From Mycobacteriaceae bacterium (GTDB lineage Bacteria; Actinomycetota; Actinomycetes; Mycobacteriales; Mycobacteriaceae), in NCBI GenBank assembly GCA_013362555.1, contig JABFVX010000413.1:1-13342 (forward strand): a DNA stretch of 13,342 bases, written 5' to 3'. The notes beneath the pieces are model-generated. The model was not told the DNA's origin. It made no database searches and saw nothing but the letters and a program-made list of their open reading frames with translations. This document shows, piece after piece, positions 1 through 7,558 of this stretch. The first letter of the stretch is position 1. Each line of letters begins with the position of its first letter. A program made the position numbers and the translations under genes.

Positions 1-2
1 CA

Positions 3-3000
3 GTGGGAGCAGCACTGGGCAGCGGGTTCGGCGCGGCCACGAACGCCTACGCCCAGCAGCGGCAGCACGAGCTGGGACACCGTCCCGAGTTCGATCTTCT
101 TTCGCTGGCCGAAGCCACCGTCACCGGCGCGGTCGGCGGACTCACCGGCGCTGGCACAGCGCTGAGATACGGCCCGCGGCTGGCTGGGCTGTTCGGCGCC
201 GCCACCGCACGCACCGGCGCCCGCCGGTTCGCGGGCAGCGTCGCGGCCACGATCGCCAACGGTCTGCTTGGCGGCTCAGCGGGCGCTGTCACCGGGGTGC
301 TGGCCGCAATTCCGTTCCGCCTCAGCGATTTCCGCCTGTCCGAGCTGCCCGCGGCGATGGGGCCCGCGCTGGTCACCGGTATCGGCGGCGGTTTCCTCGG
401 CTCCGCCGTCGGCGGGCTGCGCGCCGCGCACTCAGCCGAAGCCGCCTTGCGCGCCGCACCACTCGACCGGCGTGCCTACGCCCTTGCCGCACTGCACGGG
501 CTGCCAGGCACCCCGCCGCCGCCCGAGGTGCCCGCGCCGCCGCCCAGGGCTCTCGCCCCGACAGGCGAGAGCCCGCACCACCACAAGCTGCAACTGGTGG
601 CGACGATGCAGCGTGCCATCGCTGACGCGGTGGGTCCCGAGGTGGCACCGGTGAGGATCACCGGCCTCCAGCACCCGAACGTCGACACCGACGCCGCCCG
701 AGACGTCACGTCGGCCGTTGGCGACATGCTCCGGCGACACTCCGACACGCCGCTGCGCGAGGTGCGCATTGTCGACTTCGGGCCCGACGCAACCAATATC
801 GCCCGCTCACGCATGCGCACCGACCATTACACCATCGAACTCAACCTACGTTATCTCGCCAACCCGGAGTGGTTCGCCCAGGTGCAACGCGCCGCCTACC
901 TCAACGGCGCCGACAGCATGGCCGCGGCCAACGCCGACCCGCACCACGTCGGATACCACCCGCCCGGCACCGGCCGCCACGCCTACGATGCCGTGGTCCA
1001 CGAGTTCGGACACCTCAAGAACCGCGCCACAGGCATGCACGTCAGCGGCAATCTCGACCGCATCCTCGCCGACGCCTATGCAGCGCTGCCCGAAATGATC
1101 TGCGCCCGAACCGGATACGACGAATGGATCGGCCGCCTCAGCGGTTACAGCTTCGACGACGGGGGGATCAACCCGCTGGAGGCAGGTCCCGAGGCGTTCG
1201 CCGACATCGAGATCAACGGCCCCAAGCCCGGTACGGCGCAACAGGCCATCCACGACGCGCTCACCAGCGAATACCCGCCAATCGGGCTGCGCCCGCGAAG
1301 CCCTGCCGAAAACCAGTTCCTCGACTGGATTCACGGCGGCGACGGCACACCGCGGCAAAGCCTGCCCGACTACGCCACAATGCACGGTCTCGACGAGTCC
1401 CAACTGCACCGCTGGCTCACCGACGCCGGCATCGACGCCACCCGATACGCAGACGTTGCGCCCACGCCCGTGCCGCGTCCCGAACCCGACGCGACCATGG
1501 ACCGCTGGGCGGCTGAGGTCCGCGACTACCTCGCCGTCACACCCGACCAGATGGACGCCCTCCTCGACCTGGCGCCGGGGGCCTGGGCCGACGTGGAAGC
1601 AGGCCTGCGCCGCCTGACCACCCCCCAGCTCCGCAGCCTGGTCCGCCGGATACCGGGTGCCCACGACGTCTACGCCGCCCTCGCGGAAACGATCGCGCCC
1701 GCGCTCGCCCCGGCAGGCGCTCCCCGCTATCCCGAGGCGCACCAACGGTTCGGCGGATATCTCACCGCGCTGCGCGACGCGGCAGGGCTGCGGCAGCGCG
1801 AACTGGCCGAGCGGATACCCGGCCTCACGCAAGGCGACGTCAGCAAGCACGAAAGCGGCAGGGCCCCCACCCGCAGCACGGTCGAGTCGTACCTGCGCGC
1901 CCTGGAACCCGCCGACGTCACCTACGCCGAACTCGCCGAATGCTTCCCGGAGCTGCCACCGGACTCAGTGCGCTACCCCGACGTGCGCACCGCCGAGTCC
2001 TTCCGCGAATACGCGGAGCGACTGCGGCGCATCAACCAGGTGAGCAGACCTGAGCTTGCCGAGCTGCTCGGCATCGCGCCAACAACGCTCAAAGACTTCG
2101 AAACTGGCAGGCACACCCCAAGCGACGTCACGATGTTGCGGATCTACGACCAATTCCTCCACCAGATCGGCCCGTGGAACGACCTTGCCGAAGCCTGGGG
2201 CTACCGGTACTGGATGGACCCCCGAGGCGAAACCGCCCCCCGCCCCGGCCGCGCCGAGTCAGCAGGCGACTGGATCCGCTCGGTGCGGCTCTACCGCAGG
2301 CTCGAGCAGGCCGAACTGGCCAGGCAGCTCGGCGTGGACCGCCGCGTGCTCACCGACGCCGAGAACAACATCCGCCCGGTGAGCTCCGGACTCCTCGACG
2401 CGGTAGCCGAGGCCGCAGGCATCCCGCATGTCCAGGTGGCGGCGGCCCGCGAACAGTTCGGGATCGAGGGCGGCGACATTGCCGCGGCCCCGGTCCACTG
2501 GCCCGATCCCCGCGACACCTATTCGCTCAACGACTACATCTCGATGTTCCAGCACCAGAACGGGCTCAGCGTCGCCGAGGCCGCGCGTCATCTGGGTGTG
2601 TCCGACAACGCCGTGCGCTACGGGGCAACTGCGTCCGCCCGCTGGGACGAGGTCGAGGTGCTTCGCCTCTACGACGCGAGCCTGCACCGCATCGGGCCGT
2701 GGAACGACCTCGCCGCGGCCTGGGGCTACGGCTACCGTATGGATCCCGCAGGCGAGACGGCGCCCACGCCGCATCAGTACGCCGAAGGCAGCGACTGGCT
2801 TCGAGCGGTTCGCCTGCACGCACGGCTCAGCCAAGCGGATTGCGCTGAACTCCTTGGTCGCAGCCGACGCGCCTATGCGGATGCGGAGGTGAGCGAGACA
2901 CCCCTGAGTTTCCGCCTGCTCCAAGAGCTCCGCGACGGCCTCGACCTCCCCGTGGACACCGTGACGGCAGCCCGCCGCGCATTCGGCATCGCGGTGGCCG

Positions 3001-4799
3001 ACGCGCGCGGCAACCCGGTGAAGTTCCCCGGACCTGGCGAAACCACATCATTCAGCCACTACGTGGCCGAGTTCCGCCAGCGCTATGGCATCTCCATCTC
3101 CGATGCCGCCCGAGTGCTGCACCTGAACCGCTCGTCGTTGGACTCGATGCTGAAAGGCGAGTACGCGCAGCCGAGCGACGTCACCATGTTGCGGCTCTAC
3201 GACATGGTCCTGCACCGCACCGGCCCGTGGAACGACCTCGCCGAGGCCTGGGGATACGACTACCGGATGAACCCCGAGGGTGAGACGCTGCCCGATCCGG
3301 TCGAGTACCGCGAGGCCAACGACTGGGTGCAGTCGTGCAGGCTGTGGGCGCGGCTCACCAAGACCGAACTGGCGGACCGCATGGGCCGCGACATGCAGGG
3401 CATCGGCCGCGTCGAGAACGGCACGATCGGCATGTCGCAGCGCTTCCTGCGCCAGCTTGCGGACGCCCTCGACCTGCCGGAGGCCACCGTCGAGGCCGCC
3501 CGGCGCCAGTTCGGACTCCAACCGGAGCCCACCCCCGCGCCCGACCGCACACCCGATCGTGCGGCCACGCCCGAACCACGGCAAACCCCCGAGGGTTCGC
3601 AGCTCGCCCAGCCGGATTCGACCTCGCCGCCGCCATCGCTCGGCAGGCGCACGGGACCGCCGCCCGCCACGTTCGACGGCCACGTCGAGTACTACAGCCA
3701 GTGGATCGTCACCCCGCCGGAACTGCTGATGCTGCGGGCATGGGACAACTACTCGGGCAGTGTGGCCGAGTGGAACACTCTCGCCGAATCGTGGGGCTAC
3801 TCCTACCGGATGGATCCGGCAGGAGAAGCGCTGCCCGACCCGCTGCAGTATGCGACGCTGCACGATTGGGTTCAGGCCACCCGCCTGTTCAATCGGCTCT
3901 CCCAGGATGAACTGGCAGACACGCTGTCCTACTCGGACAGCACGATCTCGCACGTCGAGAACGGCGGAAGCCCCAGCCTGACGTTCCTGCGAACCCTGCG
4001 GGACCAGCTCAACCTGCCGCACGCGTCGCTGCACTCCGCCCTCGACCACTTCGAGATCGCGCCGTACCGGCCGGACGATCCAGACCACGGCCCGTTCTGG
4101 GAGCTGATCGACACCAGGGTCGGCTCCGAAAGGGAGCAGACGCTGCGCAACCGGATTTTCGACCAGCATGCCTGGATCGCCCACGCCGCGGCGTGGCGCT
4201 GGCGCACCTCCCCGGAGCCGCAACCGGAACTGGCGCAACGGTTTCAAGTGGCGATCCTCGCCGCGGTCCTCAACCACGCACCACGGTCCCCATTCAGCGC
4301 GCATGCCTGGGCCACCTGCCGCGGGGCGGTGTTCCGCGCCTATTTCGAGCGCCGATTCCCAGACCTCGACAATGCAACCCGCCGGATCGTCATACAGATC
4401 AACGCGTACCGCAATCGCCGGTACCAAGACACCCAGACCATGCCCGACCAAGACGAGATCGGCGCTGCCCTGAACTTGTCGGACTGGGATGTCGTCACGG
4501 CGCTGCGCGCCATCGAAGAGTCGCCGCTGCGGCTGGACGTCACACCAGACGACGGCAGCCCGCTGGAGGTGTCGGCGCCGGCGGAGGACCCCGGTTTCAC
4601 GGCCGCGATCACCGAGGCCCTAGCCCAACTGCCCGATCCCGACCTCGCCGAGCGCGCCGTCCGGCTGCATTTCATCGAGGGCCTGACCATCGACGAAACC
4701 GCGACCGTCCTGCAAATCCCGCACGCCACCGCCGCCGAACTGCTGCGTGCCGCGACACCGCTGCTGCGCGCGGCATTCCGGCCCCAGCCCCACGACTGA
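3..4799 (+). CDS. Giant multidomain protein: hydrophobic Gly-rich region, zincin-like metallopeptidase, helix-turn-helix array, sigma-70-like C-terminus (5' partial)
   Basis: I do not recognise this protein as a whole. The frame is open to the window edge, and the GTG at 3 has no visible ribosome site, so the true start probably lies upstream. Residues 1-145 are Gly/Ala-rich with hydrophobic stretches (about 32-55, 78-105, 117-140). Residues 170-192 are a Pro-rich hinge. Residues 195-445 carry HEFGH (333-337), with Glu397 in GPEAFADIE as a likely third zinc ligand. Residues 582-640 form an XRE-type helix-turn-helix. Residues 663-1352 hold four diverged copies of a unit with more such segments. 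A Pro-rich linker (1174-1222) separates copies 3 and 4. Residues 1377-1598 resemble sigma-70 regions 2-4. Gly-rich hydrophobic segments before a zincin are known from polymorphic and type VII-secreted toxins. DNA-binding arrays in such proteins are not something I know. It could be a secreted effector or a protease-released membrane regulator; both are inference. Confidence 0.9.
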   Translation: MGAALGSGFGAATNAYAQQRQHELGHRPEFDLLSLAEATVTGAVGGLTGAGTALRYGPRLAGLFGAATARTGARRFAGSVAATIANGLLGGSAGAVTGVLAAIPFRLSDFRLSELPAAMGPALVTGIGGGFLGSAVGGLRAAHSAEAALRAAPLDRRAYALAALHGLPGTPPPPEVPAPPPRALAPTGESPHHHKLQLVATMQRAIADAVGPEVAPVRITGLQHPNVDTDAARDVTSAVGDMLRRHSDTPLREVRIVDFGPDATNIARSRMRTDHYTIELNLRYLANPEWFAQVQRAAYLNGADSMAAANADPHHVGYHPPGTGRHAYDAVVHEFGHLKNRATGMHVSGNLDRILADAYAALPEMICARTGYDEWIGRLSGYSFDDGGINPLEAGPEAFADIEINGPKPGTAQQAIHDALTSEYPPIGLRPRSPAENQFLDWIHGGDGTPRQSLPDYATMHGLDESQLHRWLTDAGIDATRYADVAPTPVPRPEPDATMDRWAAEVRDYLAVTPDQMDALLDLAPGAWADVEAGLRRLTTPQLRSLVRRIPGAHDVYAALAETIAPALAPAGAPRYPEAHQRFGGYLTALRDAAGLRQRELAERIPGLTQGDVSKHESGRAPTRSTVESYLRALEPADVTYAELAECFPELPPDSVRYPDVRTAESFREYAERLRRINQVSRPELAELLGIAPTTLKDFETGRHTPSDVTMLRIYDQFLHQIGPWNDLAEAWGYRYWMDPRGETAPRPGRAESAGDWIRSVRLYRRLEQAELARQLGVDRRVLTDAENNIRPVSSGLLDAVAEAAGIPHVQVAAAREQFGIEGGDIAAAPVHWPDPRDTYSLNDYISMFQHQNGLSVAEAARHLGVSDNAVRYGATASARWDEVEVLRLYDASLHRIGPWNDLAAAWGYGYRMDPAGETAPTPHQYAEGSDWLRAVRLHARLSQADCAELLGRSRRAYADAEVSETPLSFRLLQELRDGLDLPVDTVTAARRAFGIAVADARGNPVKFPGPGETTSFSHYVAEFRQRYGISISDAARVLHLNRSSLDSMLKGEYAQPSDVTMLRLYDMVLHRTGPWNDLAEAWGYDYRMNPEGETLPDPVEYREANDWVQSCRLWARLTKTELADRMGRDMQGIGRVENGTIGMSQRFLRQLADALDLPEATVEAARRQFGLQPEPTPAPDRTPDRAATPEPRQTPEGSQLAQPDSTSPPPSLGRRTGPPPATFDGHVEYYSQWIVTPPELLMLRAWDNYSGSVAEWNTLAESWGYSYRMDPAGEALPDPLQYATLHDWVQATRLFNRLSQDELADTLSYSDSTISHVENGGSPSLTFLRTLRDQLNLPHASLHSALDHFEIAPYRPDDPDHGPFWELIDTRVGSEREQTLRNRIFDQHAWIAHAAAWRWRTSPEPQPELAQRFQVAILAAVLNHAPRSPFSAHAWATCRGAVFRAYFERRFPDLDNATRRIVIQINAYRNRRYQDTQTMPDQDEIGAALNLSDWDVVTALRAIEESPLRLDVTPDDGSPLEVSAPAEDPGFTAAITEALAQLPDPDLAERAVRLHFIEGLTIDETATVLQIPHATAAELLRAATPLLRAAFRPQPHD
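547..574. repeat. Perfect 11-bp inverted repeat (stem-loop) at a domain border
   Basis: The arms GGGCTCTCGCC (547-557) and GGCGAGAGCCC (564-574) are perfectly complementary around a 6-nt loop. The element lies inside the coding sequence of the giant gene, at about residues 182-191. This is the Pro-rich hinge between the Gly-rich hydrophobic region and the metallopeptidase-like domain. It could fold as a strong RNA hairpin or mark a recombination point between modules. Chance in very GC-rich coding DNA is also possible. Confidence 0.6.
585..1337 (+). other. Zincin-like metallopeptidase domain within the giant protein
   Basis: Approximately residues 195-445. The zinc-binding motif HEFGH is at residues 333-337, preceded by the hydrophobic AVV, as in active zincins. 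The downstream segment PEAFADIE supplies Glu397, 60 residues after the second histidine, a plausible third ligand in the gluzincin pattern. The His-rich run HHVGYHPPGTGRH (314-326) just precedes the motif. HExxH followed by an EAFA-type glutamate occurs in toxin-type zincins of polymorphic toxin and phage proteins. All residues needed for activity appear present. The substrate cannot be read from the sequence, and the domain edges are estimates. Confidence 0.6.
1989..4058 (+). repeat. Four-copy protein-level tandem repeat (about 155 residues each) bearing helix-turn-helix segments
   Basis: The copies span about residues 663-821, 839-996, 1016-1172 and 1223-1352. Each complete copy has a first helix-turn-helix-like segment, then a linker with the signature GPWNDLAEAWGY (723-734, 898-909, 1074-1085; degenerate EWNTLAESWGY at 1256-1266). 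After that come YRMDPxGE, a DW(I/L/V) element (756, 931, 1107, 1288), a second helix-turn-helix-like segment, and a closing (Q/A)FG(I/L) motif. Copy 4 closes with HFEI and lacks most of its first segment, apparently by internal deletion of about 25-30 residues. Copies 1 and 3 keep near-identical DNA around GACGTCAC-ATGTTGCGG (about 2126 and 3178), which suggests internal duplication. Confidence 0.8.
4131..4799 (+). other. Sigma-70-like C-terminal module of the giant protein
   Basis: Residues 1377-1598. LRNRIFDQHAWIAHAAA followed by FSAHAWATCRGAVFRAYFER (1431-1450) resembles sigma region 2 in spacing and in the FSxxA...RGA pattern. Residues 1456-1505, with PDQDEIGAALNLSDWDV, resemble region 3. 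Residues 1532-1592, with EALAQLPDPDLAERAVRL and EGLTIDETATVLQIP, resemble the region 4 helix-turn-helix. The order and spacing of all three match a FliA/SigB-type sigma factor, although several positions are diverged. Whether it binds core RNA polymerase or promoter DNA is unknown. The fit is by eye, without a profile search. Confidence 0.6.
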
Positions 4800-4816
4800 A
4801 CCCGCTGCCCAAACCT

Positions 4817-4865
4817 CCAGAACGACCCGCAAAGTGCGCCTGACGCGCGCCACGAGTCATTCTGG
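4817..4865. repeat. 49-bp palindromic repeat, degenerate copy (copy C)
   Basis: It begins 17 bp after the stop of the giant gene. It has the same 49-bp length and the same first 12 bases (CCAGAACGACCC) as the copies at 7351 and 11554, and the same last five bases TCTGG. The inner arms have diverged, mainly by transitions, so the stem is weaker. Its right edge abuts the crcB fragment exactly, and the fragment's stop codon lies inside the repeat. Confidence 0.75.
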
Positions 4866-5035
4866 AACCGCGAGGGTGCTGTAGGTGGTGAACGAACCGA
4901 TCACCCCAGTGCCCATGCACAGCCGAACGCGTTGTCGCCACTCTGAGTCCGGGCCCAGCCGGGCCGACGCTTCGAGGAGTCCGCCCAGGACGAAAGCGCC
5001 GATGATCCGCGCCGGAGCCACCTTCGAACAAGGCA
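4857..5035 (-). pseudogene. crcB: Decayed fluoride channel (CrcB/Fluc) middle fragment
   Basis: The minus-strand frame reads IIGAFVLGG and GTGVIGSFTTYSTLAV. These match the second membrane helix and the GTGFxGGxTTFST break of CrcB, a small dimeric fluoride export channel of about 125 residues. Only about 55 residues of homology remain. The N-terminal helix and everything after the TTFST motif are missing. The conserved Asn of the family's Asn-x-x-Gly motif before GAF is Arg here, and TTFST has become TTYST. Homology ends at base 4866; the last codons (Pro, Glu, stop) come from the 49-bp repeat. No start codon with a ribosome site fits. The stretch from 5036 to 5203 shows no gene. Confidence 0.75.
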
Positions 5036-5203
5036 AACTCAAAGACGACCGGCCGACTCGGCCGGGCAGGAGGCCGCCTGAAACTCGCCTATGCACAGGA
5101 TTCGACAATTTCTCGCGGCAGCGGGCATGTCACGCGATTCGTGTCTGCGCCGCTTCTCGACCGCGGCTGAGAACTGTTCGGGTCGAGGTGCAGATCCGTT
5201 CGG

Positions 5204-6393
<1,190 letters not shown>

Positions 6394-6397
<4 letters not shown>

Positions 6398-6762
6398 AGA
6401 TCGGCCTGCGGTCCGTCGGGTAGCGGCCGGACCTCGATCGTGTCGCCGATGTTGTCGGCGACACGTGCGGCGATTGCCATCGCGCGGTCGTGGGAGTCGA
6501 CGTCGACGACCGAGAAGCTCGCAAGGACCTCCTTCACCTCGGCGTACGGCCCGTCGCTGGCGACCGGACCCGAAGCCGACTTCCGCACGGTCCAGGTCAA
6601 CGACGGATCGGCGAGCCCCATCGTCGTGACCAGCTCGCCGGACTCGGTCAGCTCGGCGCCGAGCTCCTCGTAGAACTTGCACATCGCGGCGAACTCGGGA
6701 CTCGAGTAGTCGACCGACGCCCAGTCCGCCGTGTTGGTGTAGGCCAGCAGGATGTACTTCAC
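6394..6762 (-). CDS. DGPF/YCII-domain protein, partner of the ECF42 sigma factor
   Basis: A 122-residue protein with the opening MKYILLAYTN typical of the YCII-related (DGPF) family and the signature DGPYAEVKE at residues 70-78, where the eponymous Phe is Tyr. Family members are small ferredoxin-like-fold proteins of unknown reaction, and they are commonly encoded next to ECF42 sigma factors. The start is GTG at 6762, preceded by a strong GGGAGGAT ribosome site about 8 nt away. The gene begins 15 bp after the upstream lipocalin-like gene ends, and its TGA overlaps the sigma start, so all three form one transcript. A role in sensing or in modulating the sigma factor is inference from context. 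Confidence 0.93.
6439..6465. repeat. 11-bp stem, 5-nt loop inverted repeat upstream of the sigma start
   Basis: The arms CGTGTCGCCGA (6439-6449) and TCGGCGACACG (6455-6465) are perfectly complementary around a 5-nt loop. The element lies in the 3' part of the DGPF coding sequence. In the operon mRNA it would form a hairpin about 41 nt before the GTG start of the sigma gene. It could affect coupled translation or mRNA processing. It may also be a by-product of the repeated Gly/Asp/Val codons there. Confidence 0.5.
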
Positions 6763-6777
6763 GGCTCCATCCTCCCG

Positions 6778-7188
6778 CTATCCCCCGACGCGTGTCATCG
6801 TCGCCTCGTAGCCGCCACCGGGCCACACCCACGCGCCGGACAGCGTGTTGCCGTCGGCGCTGAACGTGGTCCGGCAGTACGCCGGCGAGCCCTTGCGGCC
6901 ACCCCAGATCGTCAGCACGTCGCCGTCGAGTTCATACTCGTAGTCGAGCGTTTCACCGTCGCTCGAGTAGAAGCGTGACGTGACCGCCTCACTCGCCTCA
7001 CCGCCGAACGGCCGTTCGTGGCCGATGACTTCGAGTCCGCAGACGTGGTGCCCATCGTGGTCCATGTCCACGCGCTGGGACAAGAAGGCGCGGCCGTCGA
7101 GCCACGCGTAGGTCGTGGTGCCGTTGGCGCCGCCGGACACCTGCCAGGTGCCGACGAGACGGTCGAGGTCGGAGATCGAGGTACTCAT
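6778..7188 (-). CDS. Lipocalin/DUF1579-like small protein, first gene of the sigma operon
   Basis: A 136-residue protein without signal peptide or membrane segment. It opens with LDRLVGTWQVSGG, the conserved start of small DUF1579/lipocalin-type beta-barrel proteins, and goes on with AWLDGRAFLSQRVDMDHDGH, DYEYELDGDVLTIWGG and SGAWVWPGGGYE. Such proteins often occur beside DGPF/YCII genes; their ligand is not known to me. The ATG at 7188 is preferred to the upstream in-frame codons because AAAGGAA lies about 9 nt before it and the homology begins at once. The gene is followed after 15 bp by the DGPF gene. It is probably the first gene transcribed from 7189-7350. Confidence 0.88.
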   Translation of the reverse strand: MSTSISDLDRLVGTWQVSGGANGTTTYAWLDGRAFLSQRVDMDHDGHHVCGLEVIGHERPFGGEASEAVTSRFYSSDGETLDYEYELDGDVLTIWGGRKGSPAYCRTTFSADGNTLSGAWVWPGGGYEATMTRVGG

Positions 7189-7226
7189 GACGAGAGTTCC
7201 TTTCGGTTGATGGTCCCTTCGCCGGT

Positions 7227-7255
7227 ACCACGGAGCCGGCGGACGGTCTTCGACA
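7227..7255 (-). promoter_or_regulatory. Candidate ECF-type promoter of the sigma operon
   Basis: On the minus strand TGTCGA (7255-7250) is followed by a 17-bp spacer and CGTGG (7232-7228), about 40 bp before the ATG at 7188. A TGTCGA -35 element has been described for ECF42 targets, so self-regulation by the operon's own sigma factor would fit. The -10 match is only partial. A second TGTCGA on the same strand (7302-7297) has no matching -10 at the usual distance. Confidence 0.35.
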
Positions 7256-7269
7256 TTCGTCGTCGAAAC

Positions 7270-7290
7270 GTGCGCGGCGGTGCCGCGCAC
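7270..7290. promoter_or_regulatory. Perfect 9-bp inverted repeat, possible operator
   Basis: The arms GTGCGCGGC and GCCGCGCAC flank a 3-bp centre (GGT). The element lies in the intergenic region between the divergent sigma operon and SARP-type regulator genes, between the two TGTCGA boxes. It could be a repressor site or an RNA hairpin in a longer leader. The function is inference. Confidence 0.4.
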
Positions 7291-7350
7291 ACAGCTTCGA
7301 CAACAGCAAGCTCGAACGCCCCGACCAGACAACCGAGGAAACCCCAAAGT

Positions 7351-7399
7351 CCAGAACGACCCATGAGTTGCGCCCAGCGCAACTCATGGGTCGTTCTGG
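7351..7399. repeat. 49-bp palindromic repeat, perfect copy (copy A)
   Basis: A perfect inverted repeat with 23-bp arms (starting CCAGAACGACCCATGAGTTG) and a 3-nt centre (CCA). With copy B it also shares the flanks AAGT on the left and TATG on the right, so the conserved unit may be 57 bp. It lies in the 370-bp gap (7189-7558) between divergent genes, about 160 bp from either start. It therefore cannot act as a simple end-of-gene terminator here. It looks like a short non-autonomous repeat of REP or miniature-element type. Confidence 0.85.
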
Positions 7400-7546
7400 T
7401 ATGTCCGCCATCGTCACAAGCCCGCCGCGCCGTCGAGGCCGCGGCCTTGCTCGAGACCGGTCGCGCCGCCCGACCTATGGCAGTCGCGCTGCAGAAGGCG
7501 CCTGATCCAGGGTTCGGACAACCAGGCTGTACTGGCCGAGCGCGAC

Positions 7547-7558
7547 TAAATTGAAGCA
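7547..7558 (+). promoter_or_regulatory. Candidate leaderless promoter (-10) of the SARP-type regulator
   Basis: TAAATT (7547-7552) fits the actinobacterial TANNNT -10 pattern. Six bases separate it from the ATG at 7559, so transcription would begin at or very near the A of the start codon. No convincing Shine-Dalgarno sequence precedes this ATG, which agrees with leaderless translation. I could not find a clear -35 element. Confidence 0.5.

Noticed and set aside
585..1337. Assignment of the zincin as an ImmA/IrrE protease
   Set aside because: The HEFGH surroundings and the distant EAFADIE glutamate fit toxin-type zincins better, and other ImmA/IrrE hallmarks were not seen.
846..1850. Long minus-strand open frame of 334 codons opposite the giant gene
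   Set aside because: High GC content produces long antisense frames. The plus-strand frame shows recognisable domains, while this one shows no motif.
5156..5187. CTCGACC/GGTCGAG inverted repeat 16 bp after the sigma gene as a terminator
   Set aside because: The stem is only 7 bp with an 18-nt loop and has no T-tract, so it is too weak to call.
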